Positions 57,392 to 64,000 of a stretch of DNA of 64,000 nucleotides are shown one piece after another (the first letter of the stretch is position 1; each line of letters opens with the position of its first letter). Location of the stretch: NCBI GenBank assembly GCA_903873705.1, contig CAIQPK010000031.1:1-64000 (forward strand). The letters are read 5' to 3'. A program made the position numbers and the translations under genes. Below the pieces are notes generated by a model. The model saw only the letters and a list, made by a program, of their open reading frames with translations, did not search any database and was not told the DNA's origin. The DNA is from an uncultured Acidobacteriota bacterium. GTDB taxonomy: Bacteria; Acidobacteriota; Terriglobia; Terriglobales; Acidobacteriaceae.

Positions 57392-57646
57392 CTAAGCCTT
57401 GTGCCAGATGCTCGCGTTCAGACAAGCAACAACACCGTCGATGATCATTCCAAGGCCCGAGGAAAATCCTGACGCATCCATGATCTGCTTCTGTGTCACA
57501 GCGTCCGCGACATTGATTGCGGAAGTGACGACCGCCAGCGCGGCATCCTTCTTTTGCTCACCGGTTTTAGCACCAAACAGCGACTCAACGCCTTGTACCA
57601 GGCTGGGTAGCAGCGCGATGCCACGTAGGTACTTTGAGTTCCACAC
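57392..57646 (-). CDS. Small phage-like hypothetical protein
   Basis: 84 residues with an amphipathic, Ala/Val-rich middle (KKDAALAVVTSAINVADAV) and hydrophobic C-terminal part (GLGMIIDGVVACLNAS). GTG start at 57646 with AAGGA five bases upstream. I do not recognise the family. Size and composition resemble small genes that sit beside endolysins in phages, and the lysozyme at 52844 is on the same strand. Function unknown. Confidence 0.55.
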   Translation of the reverse strand: MWNSKYLRGIALLPSLVQGVESLFGAKTGEQKKDAALAVVTSAINVADAVTQKQIMDASGFSSGLGMIIDGVVACLNASIWHKA

Positions 57647-58289
57647 GAAAATCCTTCATTTGCTCTCTCCAGGACACAACTCTCCCCTCGGCGGCCTCGG
57701 GATTTTTCAGCGGTGGGATGGGCCACCCAGGTTGCTATGGGGCTGGCGCCCTTTGGCGCACAGCCATGTACCGATCTACGGGAATGAGCCCTTCCTGCGG
57801 GTATCCACTCCGATCATCTTTCCCAAATCCGGAAACATCGCGCCGCCCCCGGCGCCTCCTTGGCGCCTCCGGTCGAGTACTTCCCGGCTGGAAAGTTTCG
57901 TGTTTATAGCGTTGGCCCTGTACCCTGTCAAGAACCTTTTTTCCACACCACGAAACACAAACAACCAGCTTTTTTACAATGAGTTAGAAGTATTCTGCAC
58001 AATTTATGTTTCACACATTCGCTTAATCTTCGCCTACTGAAGCACATACGCTCTAACCAAAGGCTTTACCCGTACTATCTACCCCACCCCTTGTAGTCTT
58101 CAGCGCCACCACACCAGCCAAAACACTGCTTCCCATATTGGAAACGTCCGTTCCATTCCGGAACCCAGCCTATTCGCAAATTCCCATTTCTAGCAGCAAC
58201 TCCCACACCCTCATTGGCCAATTTTCATCTCCTCACCCGGCATCTCGCCGGATTTGCGCCTCCACCCTCCACCCGCTACCATCGAACCC
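57647..58289. other. Long AT-rich intergenic region at a composition break
   Basis: 643 bases with no supported gene. Left part: a degenerate REP-like hairpin (57737-57768). Middle part, about 57895-58070, is clearly AT-rich, with three DnaA-box-like sequences: TTTTCCACA (57939-57947, fits TTWTNCACA), TTCTGCACA (57992-58000) and TGTTTCACA (58006-58014). Base composition of the plus strand changes from balanced/G-rich to C-rich across it. The right end is the promoter region of the 71-residue gene. Confidence 0.5.
57737..57768. repeat. REP-like element C (degenerate)
   Basis: An inner stem GCGCC-CTTT-GGCGC is nested in an outer imperfect stem (GGGGCTG/CAGCC). It resembles, in reverse orientation, the GCGCCAAAGGCGC and TGGGGC parts of the element at 26950-27028. 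Confidence 0.5.
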
Positions 58290-58505
58290 ATGGAATCCGC
58301 CTCTCTCCCCGTCTCCCGCCGCACTGAAGATATCGCCCTCGACCTCCTCAAGTTCGTCGCCGGCCACGCCAATATCGGACGCACATCGTCCGCGTCCACC
58401 GGCTTCGGCCTCCCTACCTCCACCAAGCCTGAAGACCAGATCGACCACCTTCTTGAGCTCTACGCCCGGTGCCGTCAGGCCGTCGAAGCACCCGCCGGCA
58501 AGTAG
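58290..58505 (+). CDS. Conserved 71-residue protein of unknown function, copy 2
   Basis: Paralogue of the protein at 868-1083: starts MESASLPVSRRTED and ends CRQAVEAPAGK. Ten conservative differences in 71 positions. The short leader before the ATG is also similar (ATTTGCGCC then CATCGAACCC), so the duplication includes upstream sequence. Its TAG is one base before the oxidoreductase ATG, the same spacing as in copy 1. Function unknown; no known domain seen. Confidence 0.8.
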   Translation: MESASLPVSRRTEDIALDLLKFVAGHANIGRTSSASTGFGLPTSTKPEDQIDHLLELYARCRQAVEAPAGK

Positions 58506-58506
58506 T

Positions 58507-59694
58507 ATGGCCGCCCTTCGCCTCGCCGTCATAGGCGCCGGAGCCTTCGGGCGCAACCATCTTCGCGTCTACCGCGAGCTGGAGACCGCCAACCCCGAAG
58601 CTGTCCAGCTCGTAGCCGTTGTCGACGCCGACCAAATTACCCGTTCCGAAGCCGCGGCCCGCTACGCCATACCAGCCTTTGCGTCCGTCGCCGCGCTCCT
58701 CGCCTCCGGCCCCGCCCTCACTGCGGCCAGCATTTGCGTGCCCACCGTTCACCACGCCGCAACGGCGGCCGAGCTCCTCCGCTCCGGCATCGATGTCCTC
58801 ATCGAAAAGCCCTTCGCAGCCACCCTCTCAGAAGCCGACGCCGTCCTCGCCCTGGCCGCCAGTCTCAACCGCATCGTCCAGATCGGCCACCTCGAGCGCT
58901 TCAACCCTGCTGTCACAGCGGTCGAACCCCTGCTCAGCCGGCCCATGTTCTTCGAGTCCCACCGCCTCAGCATCTTCACCCCGCGCTCGCTCGACGTCGA
59001 CGTCGTCCTCGACCTGATGATCCACGACCTCGACATCGTGCTCCATCTCGCAGCTTCACCCGTCCGCGAGATCCGCGCCGTAGGCCTACCCGTCCTCTCC
59101 CGCAAGGTCGATATCGCCAACGTCCGCGTGGAGTTCGAATCCGGCTGCATAGCCAACTTCACTGCCTCGCGCGTCTCCACCGAGCAGGTCCGCAAGCTCC
59201 GCTTCTTCCAGCCACGCCAATACCTCTCGCTCGACTTCGCCCGCCAGGAGCTCCTCACCATCGAGGTCAGCCCCGAATCTGCCGCGGCCGTCTCCATGGG
59301 TTCAGGCATGCTCTCCATGTTGCAGGGCATGTCCCCTGACGCCATCGCCACAGCCGTGAAGTCGATGCCCGCCGATACATTGGCTGGCATCCTGAAAACC
59401 CTCCCCCCCGACACCTTGGCAAACCTTTTGAAAACCCTTCCACCCGAGGTTGCGGCTCTGATCGCAGAAAAGGTGCCCATACCGACCCATCCCTCGGCTG
59501 GACTCAACCTCCAGAAGTTCAGCGTGGAAAAGTCCGAACCTCTCCGCCTCGAACTCGAAAACTTCCTCACCTCGGTCCGCACCCGCACCCCGCCCCGCGT
59601 CACCGGAGAGCAGGGCCGGGCTGCCCTGGCTCTCGCCCTCAACATCAATACCGCAATAGCCGACCACGCCCACCGCGCCGGCCTGAACACGTAA
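58507..59694 (+). CDS. Gfo/Idh/MocA family oxidoreductase, copy 2, with 12-residue repeat insert
   Basis: Complete 395-residue NAD(P)-dependent oxidoreductase. Rossmann motif GAGAFG (10-15), EKP (100-102), catalytic-domain HDLDIVLH (173-180). Residues 276-323 are four 12-residue repeats (consensus PPDTLAxLLKTL), not present at the matching place in copy 1. The ending resumes family sequence (PLRLELENFLTSVRT). Coding strand is C-rich, unlike the G-rich coding strand of copy 1. Substrate unknown; see the copy 1 entry for family roles. Confidence 0.92.
   Translation: MAALRLAVIGAGAFGRNHLRVYRELETANPEAVQLVAVVDADQITRSEAAARYAIPAFASVAALLASGPALTAASICVPTVHHAATAAELLRSGIDVLIEKPFAATLSEADAVLALAASLNRIVQIGHLERFNPAVTAVEPLLSRPMFFESHRLSIFTPRSLDVDVVLDLMIHDLDIVLHLAASPVREIRAVGLPVLSRKVDIANVRVEFESGCIANFTASRVSTEQVRKLRFFQPRQYLSLDFARQELLTIEVSPESAAAVSMGSGMLSMLQGMSPDAIATAVKSMPADTLAGILKTLPPDTLANLLKTLPPEVAALIAEKVPIPTHPSAGLNLQKFSVEKSEPLRLELENFLTSVRTRTPPRVTGEQGRAALALALNINTAIADHAHRAGLNT
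59332..59475 (+). repeat. Four 36-base units coding a 12-residue repeat
   Basis: Encodes SPDAIATAVKSM, PADTLAGILKTL, PPDTLANLLKTL and PPEVAALIAEKV. Units 2 and 3 are the most alike. Includes a seven-C tract at 59403-59409. Lies within the oxidoreductase gene, in frame. Confidence 0.85.
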
Positions 59695-59773
59695 TCCTAC
59701 GTTATCGTTCAAGGCACTAAAAACCCACTCTGGGTTGGTGGTTTCATTCGGCTCGACCAGCCGTGCGCCAGCG

Positions 59774-60676
59774 TCAATCCATCTTCTTTACCGTCACGCC
59801 CGCAGGAATCTTCAACTCGAATTGATCATCATCCAACTGGCCATTCAGTGTCAGTTTGGTGATTTTGATACGCAGCGAGTACTCATCCCGTGGGCGATTG
59901 ATCGTAATTACCGAGGGAAACAAAATACCGCTATATGGCTGATAGTTCTCATAAGAGGCTGACGTCACCACGCGCCCCTCGTCATCGTAGATGTCCTGCT
60001 GAAACGGCATCATATCGATTCGGTTGATATGCACTACACGTTTGGTCCGCAGTATCTTGCCCTCTTTACTGGTCGTTTCTGCGATGGTCAGGTCATAGTC
60101 CGGTTCTTCAATCGCAATGTGCTTGCGCCCATCGTCCGTGCGCACAATTCGGGTGCTCTCGGTGCGCGCTACGTAATCTTCCGCAGTTACGCCGGGCACC
60201 AGCAGAGAATCGAAAAACACCGGCGGCCTCAGGTTTTCGAGCCCGTTGGCTGAAGGTGTTGTCACGGTGTTCTTTCCCTGGGCCCAAACAGTGCCCTTGG
60301 TCGGAGTGGCGTACATCAGTGTAAATTCGTCGCCATTGCTCACCATATCCACCGCGCGCGAGCCCAGCACCGGAACCTGGAGCAACACCCGCAGATCATG
60401 CGGCTTGCGAACGAATATGTAACCTTTCACGGTGAGATAAACGGTCTGTTTACCCTCTTTGCCGCCCCCGGTCGTGGCTCGAACTTCGACGCTCGCATTC
60501 AACGTCCTGATCGCTTCGTCCCGGTCCGAAACCTTCTTCTCCATCACTTCCAGCGGAGCCGTCAGGTAGGTGGTCGGTGCCTGCGTTTTCTCCACCAATT
60601 TGACGGTTCTAAGGCATCCTGTCAGTCCCACTGACAGCACGATGATCAACGCCGAAATGGTTCGAAAAATCCGCAT
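59774..60676 (-). CDS. Exported lipoprotein, LolA/LolB-like fold
   Basis: 300-residue lipoprotein: signal MRIFRTISALIIVLSVGLTGC with lipobox LTGC. The rest is beta-rich (TVYLTVKGYIFVRKPHDLRVL, GSRAVDMVSNGDEFTLMY and RVVHINRIDMMPFQQDIYDD), consistent with a LolA/LolB-type half barrel. The start at 60676 is set by the signal peptide; the frame stays open upstream, but that part overlaps the mltG end and is rejected. Role is probably outer-membrane lipid or lipoprotein traffic; not proven. Confidence 0.8.
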   Translation of the reverse strand: MRIFRTISALIIVLSVGLTGCLRTVKLVEKTQAPTTYLTAPLEVMEKKVSDRDEAIRTLNASVEVRATTGGGKEGKQTVYLTVKGYIFVRKPHDLRVLLQVPVLGSRAVDMVSNGDEFTLMYATPTKGTVWAQGKNTVTTPSANGLENLRPPVFFDSLLVPGVTAEDYVARTESTRIVRTDDGRKHIAIEEPDYDLTIAETTSKEGKILRTKRVVHINRIDMMPFQQDIYDDEGRVVTSASYENYQPYSGILFPSVITINRPRDEYSLRIKITKLTLNGQLDDDQFELKIPAGVTVKKMD

Positions 60677-60761
60677 CCAGTGTGAAGTCCTAAGTATATC
60701 GACTCTCCGCAACTCCATTCGATTCACAATTGTTGCGCCTGGCCTCGTTTTGTCTATCCGC

Positions 60762-61760
60762 CTATCGGCTCGCCTTCCGGAAAGCCGCCACCTGCGCGTC
60801 ATGCTCCGCCATACCCTTTGCAAACCGCGTCGCTCCCGCCGCGTCAGCGACAAAGTACAAATACTCCGTCTGCGCCGGCTGCAAAGCCGCCTTCAGCGCC
60901 GCCACTCCCGGATTGCAAATCGGTCCTGGCGGCAGTCCCGCGTGGACGTACGTGTTGTAAGGGGAGTCCGAATGCAACTCACTCTGATGAATCACACCCG
61001 TCCACGTCCCTCTCAAAAGCGACCCATAAGCTACCGCCGGGTCTGTCTGCAGCGGCATTGCCCGTGCCATGCGATTCTCAAGCACGCCTGCCACCAGGGG
61101 TCGCTCGGCATCGATGTGCACTTCCTTCTCCACCAGCGAAGCCATCGTCACCGTACGGGCAACATCTGTCCTCACAATGTCCGCGTCCACCATTCCCATC
61201 TTCGCTGTCACCGCCCCAAACCTCTTTACCATCGTAGCCAGCATCATCTGCGCAGTCGCATGGCGGCTGAATTTATAGGTATCCGGAAAAAGGTACCCCT
61301 CCAGCGAGGTTGCCGCCGGGCTCCACTGCACAATCAGTTCGACATGCTGCTTCTCCGCTGCCAGAAACTCCGCCTTCGACCCCAGCCCCGCAGCCTCCAC
61401 CGCCTGCGCTATGTCGTAGATGTTGAAGCCTTCGGGTATTACCAGCGTCCGCGTATAAACATCCCCCTTGCGAATCCGGGCGTAAACGTCCATCACCCTC
61501 GTCGGATGGTCGAAGCGATACTCTCCCGCTTTCAGTGCCCCGCCATGCGCCAGCTTCAGCGCTTCAAACGCATACCGGCTGCGCACGATCCCAGCCTGCT
61601 CCAACTGCGTGGCCATCGCCTCGGTCCCGGTTCCTGCAGCAATATCGACAAACTTCTCTTCTGTCGGCCCATACGGCAGGTAGAAGTAGAACCCCACCAA
61701 CCCCGCCACGACCAGCACCAGCAGCAACACCAGCTCGAACATCGCCTTGATCAGACGCAC
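60762..61760 (-). CDS. mltG: Endolytic murein transglycosylase MltG
   Basis: About 332 residues. One N-terminal membrane anchor (FELVLLLVLVVAGLVGFYFY), a LysM-like segment, then the YceG catalytic domain with the active-site Glu in MASLVEKEVHIDAERP and the following NRMARAMPLQTDPAVAYG and SPYNTYVHAGLPPGPICNPG. The GTG at 61760 with GAGGTG seven bases upstream is preferred; ATG 61742 is an alternative. Cuts nascent glycan strands to set length. Divergent from ruvX. Confidence 0.92.
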   Translation of the reverse strand: MRLIKAMFELVLLLVLVVAGLVGFYFYLPYGPTEEKFVDIAAGTGTEAMATQLEQAGIVRSRYAFEALKLAHGGALKAGEYRFDHPTRVMDVYARIRKGDVYTRTLVIPEGFNIYDIAQAVEAAGLGSKAEFLAAEKQHVELIVQWSPAATSLEGYLFPDTYKFSRHATAQMMLATMVKRFGAVTAKMGMVDADIVRTDVARTVTMASLVEKEVHIDAERPLVAGVLENRMARAMPLQTDPAVAYGSLLRGTWTGVIHQSELHSDSPYNTYVHAGLPPGPICNPGVAALKAALQPAQTEYLYFVADAAGATRFAKGMAEHDAQVAAFRKASR

Positions 61761-61888
61761 GCAGTGACACCTCAACCGCATTCTATGTCCGCAACGCCCA
61801 ACAGCGGGTTCCCCATGTCCGGATTCTCGGAAATGGGTTTCGTGCCGCTGTTGCGTCATCCGCTTCACCCGCCGCTACACTTGGAACC

Positions 61889-62368
61889 GTGCCCCTGCAC
61901 CGCATTCTCGCGCTCGACGTAGGCGATCGCCGCCTCGGTGTCGCTCTGTCCGACCCCCTCGGCCACACCGCGCAGCCACTCCTCACCATCTATCGCTCCA
62001 CGCTCAAAGCCGATCTCAAGTCCATCGCCCGCCTCATCCGACGGCATGAAGTAGCTACCGTCATTGTCGGCCTTCCGGTCCACGCTTCCGGGGAGGCCAG
62101 CCGCCAATCCGCCAAGACAGAGGCCTTCGCCGAAGCCCTCCGCGCCCATCTCGCCGAGCACCTCGACCCCGCCCCCGAGCTACATCTCCTCGACGAACGC
62201 CATACCACGGCGGAAGCCCATGGCCTCCTCAACTACTCCGGCCAGCGTAAAACCGCTGTAGACCGTCAGGCTCGCAGCGCCATCATCGACCAGGTGGCAG
62301 CCACGCTACTTCTCGAAGCCTGGCTGCGCCGCCAATCCCCGGCGTTGCTCCCCGACCCCGATGCCTGA
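61889..62368 (+). CDS. ruvX: RuvX/YqgF family RNase H-like nuclease
   Basis: 159-residue protein with an RNase H fold: first catalytic Asp in RILALDVGDRRLGVALSD (about residue 9), Glu in HLLDERHTTAEAHGLL (about 105), last Asp in SAIIDQVAATLLLEAWL (about 138). Family roles: pre-16S rRNA 5' maturation or putative Holliday resolvase. GTG start at 61889. Confidence 0.92.
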   Translation: MPLHRILALDVGDRRLGVALSDPLGHTAQPLLTIYRSTLKADLKSIARLIRRHEVATVIVGLPVHASGEASRQSAKTEAFAEALRAHLAEHLDPAPELHLLDERHTTAEAHGLLNYSGQRKTAVDRQARSAIIDQVAATLLLEAWLRRQSPALLPDPDA

Positions 62369-62446
62369 GCGGTCAATCCTGCCCTTTTCCGTATAATCGA
62401 CTTTTCTACTCTTCGGACTAACTGTCCCGCAAAGCAGAATCGAGCC

Positions 62447-62917
62447 ATGGAAGACATCAAAAAAGCGATCGAAGAGCAGATCAAGCAGCTCGAATACGAA
62501 CTCACCACCGAGCTACCGGCCGAAATCAAGAAGGCCGTAGCTCTCGGCGACCTCTCTGAAAACGCCGAATACCACCTGGCCAAGCAGCGCCAGGTCTTCG
62601 TCAACGCGCGCCTCGGGCAGCTCAAAAAGCGCATGGGGGAGCTCGCCATGGTCGTTCTCGAAAACATCCCTCGCGACCGCGTCGGCTTCGGCTCCACCGT
62701 CATCGTCTTCGATAACACCAAGAATGAGGAGCTTAGCTACAAGCTCGTCACAAGCGAAGAGTCCGACGTTACCAAGGGCCTCATCTCCACGACTTCGCCC
62801 ATCGGCCGCGCTCTCCTAGGCAAGCAAATCGGCGACGTCGCCACCGTCGTCACGCCCAACGGCAAGCGCGAGCTCGAAGTTCTCAAGCTCACCACTATCC
62901 ACGGCGCCGTCGAATAA
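62447..62917 (+). CDS. greA: Transcription elongation factor GreA
   Basis: 156-residue Gre factor. N-terminal coiled coil with the acidic tip LGDLSENAEYHLAKQRQ, which reaches the polymerase active site, and C-terminal FKBP-like domain with STTSPIGRALLGKQIGD. It rescues backtracked RNA polymerase by inducing transcript cleavage. Confidence 0.95.
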   Translation: MEDIKKAIEEQIKQLEYELTTELPAEIKKAVALGDLSENAEYHLAKQRQVFVNARLGQLKKRMGELAMVVLENIPRDRVGFGSTVIVFDNTKNEELSYKLVTSEESDVTKGLISTTSPIGRALLGKQIGDVATVVTPNGKRELEVLKLTTIHGAVE

Positions 62918-62924
62918 ATTTGCG

Positions 62925-63680
62925 CTAAGCTGCAGCTTTGCGCGACTTCCCCCGCAGATCGTCGATCACCGGCACCGCCGCGAGGATCAACAGCACTGCA
63001 GCGAGCGGAACCGTAAAGCCAAATCCGGCGTACTTGAACCCGAACGCCCCCACCACGCCACCCAGGAAGAACGCCCCAACCAGCGATGCCAGCAGCCTCA
63101 CCTTGGCCCAGTTAGCCACTACATCCGGTTTATCAACCGAAAGGTTGAAGTAGAGCATCTTGCCCAGCTCAATACCGATATCGGTCACCATGCCCGTCAC
63201 ATGCGTCGTCCGGATCTCGGCGTTCGAAAGCTTCGTAATAATCGCGTTTTGCAGCCCCATCGTGAAACACAGCAGCACCACCGTCGCCGGCACCGCCAGC
63301 GCGGTACGTTCTTCTTCCCAGCGATGCCCGGTCATGCCAAACAGCAGCAGCAACACCGCTTCAACGACCAGCGGAAAAGCATAGGCACCCTGCAGGTTCC
63401 TTCTGCGCCCCCAGTTCACCAGCACGGCTGTCAGCGCTGCTCCGGCAATGAACGAGACCAGCGCCTCAGCCCCAGCCAGCAAGAGTTCACCGCTCCCCAG
63501 CGCCACGCTGTCCGCCATCGCAGACACAATACCCGACATATGCGACGTGTACTGCCGCACCGCCAGGTATCCTCCAGCGTTCGCCGCCCCGGCTACGAGC
63601 GCCAGAAATAGTGCCAGTTCGCGATTCGCCGCCTGGGTCCGTTCCTTGCCGGTGAGTCGTCGCAGGTAATGCAGTGGCAT
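62925..63680 (-). CDS. YoaK/DUF1275 family membrane protein
   Basis: 251 residues with six membrane segments. The family's N-terminal GAANAGGYLAVRQYTSHMSG and middle LCFTMGLQNAIITKL and RTTHVTGMVTDIGIELG are visible. Function of the family is unknown. Converges with greA, with eight bases between stops. Confidence 0.9.
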   Translation of the reverse strand: MPLHYLRRLTGKERTQAANRELALFLALVAGAANAGGYLAVRQYTSHMSGIVSAMADSVALGSGELLLAGAEALVSFIAGAALTAVLVNWGRRRNLQGAYAFPLVVEAVLLLLFGMTGHRWEEERTALAVPATVVLLCFTMGLQNAIITKLSNAEIRTTHVTGMVTDIGIELGKMLYFNLSVDKPDVVANWAKVRLLASLVGAFFLGGVVGAFGFKYAGFGFTVPLAAVLLILAAVPVIDDLRGKSRKAAA

Positions 63681-63783
63681 AACTCCATCACACCACTCGC
63701 CAGCCTTTGTGTCACTTGCCCGCCCATTCCAACGCCATCATTTCTGAAGCTGCACAGCGTGAGCTAAACTTGAAACCGAACCA

Positions 63784-64000
63784 ATGACCTGGACAAGCGC
63801 TTTCGGCAAAGGCAGCGGCTGGCTGCTACAGAAGATTGTTAACGGCCTCGCTCTCTCTAAAATCTCGCCAAACACGCTGACCTTCATCGGCCTCCTCATC
63901 AACGTCGTCGCGGCCTTCTTCTTCGGCTACGCCCGCGCGGAGAACAACGTCCGCATGTTCGTCTACGCCGGCCTGGTCATCATCGGCGCTGGCCTCTTCG
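63784..64000 (+). CDS. CDP-alcohol phosphatidyltransferase family protein (cut by window end)
   Basis: First 72 codons of a membrane enzyme that attaches an alcohol to CDP-diacylglycerol. The N-terminal segment LSKISPNTLTFIGLLINVVAAF matches the family's first amphipathic and membrane helix. The catalytic DGxxAR motif lies beyond the window, so the product (PgsA, PssA or a relative) cannot be named. Confidence 0.78.
   Translation, partial: MTWTSAFGKGSGWLLQKIVNGLALSKISPNTLTFIGLLINVVAAFFFGYARAENNVRMFVYAGLVIIGAGLF

Noticed and set aside
57399-58040. 213-codon open frame across the AT-rich gap
   Set aside because: It runs antisense through the small phage-like gene and into low-complexity AT-rich DNA; codon use changes along its length.

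Overview
The window reads as chromosomal DNA from a high-GC Gram-negative bacterium. The best guess is a member of the Acidobacteriota (Terriglobus, Granulicella or Edaphobacter type). This rests on the repertoire: an Ig-like secreted SGNH hydrolase, an ABC permease fused to an M1 peptidase, DUF2461, CPBP and Uma2 proteins, and short intergenic hairpin repeats. Gram-negative markers include a lipobox lipoprotein, MltG and secreted hydrolases. No rRNA or tRNA is present to confirm the lineage.

The window carries the replication-initiation neighbourhood, but in pieces. parB-parA with three parS-like palindromes and rsmG lie at 10-13 kb. khpB-yidC-yidD-rnpA-rpmH lies at 37-40.6 kb, facing away from dnaA at 41.1 kb. 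dnaN follows only at 45.7 kb, separated from dnaA by a two-gene insert (a thiamine-diphosphate enzyme and a SnoaL/NTF2-like protein) and about 580 non-coding bases. The plus strand is C-rich from 1 to about 42 kb whatever the gene direction, and mildly G-rich from about 46 to 57 kb, which fits an origin near dnaA/dnaN. It turns C-rich again right of about 58 kb, which suggests a rearrangement boundary there.

Layout. 1-1.1 kb: truncated Gfo/Idh/MocA oxidoreductase and a 71-residue partner, minus strand. 1.2-9.2 kb: ruvA, hypothetical proteins, secreted M28 peptidase, CPBP protease, SGNH hydrolase, DUF2461 protein, HU. 9.3-16.6 kb: methyltransferase, parBA, rsmG, glutamine-amidotransferase-like hydrolase, and a response regulator with a hybrid kinase. 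16.9-22.1 kb: complete phosphate operon pstSCAB1B2-phoU. 22.2-26.7 kb: ABC exporter with a permease-peptidase fusion. 27-36.9 kb: accD, CCC1-type transporter, Uma2 protein, thrS with a coupled dioxygenase, Fic protein behind a phased operator, DsbA-like protein, cupin, SRPBCC protein, oxidoreductase. 37-46.9 kb: membrane-insertion and replication genes. 47-57.7 kb: mutS2, GT-C-like protein, hemB, phage-type lysozyme, the lipoate cluster lpdA-lipB-sucB, and a small phage-like gene. 57.7-64 kb: non-coding AT-rich stretch, the second copy of the 71-residue protein/oxidoreductase pair in inverted orientation, a lipoprotein, mltG, ruvX, greA, a YoaK-type protein and the start of a CDP-alcohol phosphatidyltransferase.

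The most notable signals are: the inverted, diverged duplication of a two-gene module about 57 kb apart, one copy having gained a 12-residue tandem repeat; four helically phased TGTATAC sites before the Fic gene; an eight-unit octanucleotide repeat in the 3' end of rnpA where it overlaps yidD; three identical-length (4 x 7 bp) CTACNCT arrays; and REP-like composite hairpins.
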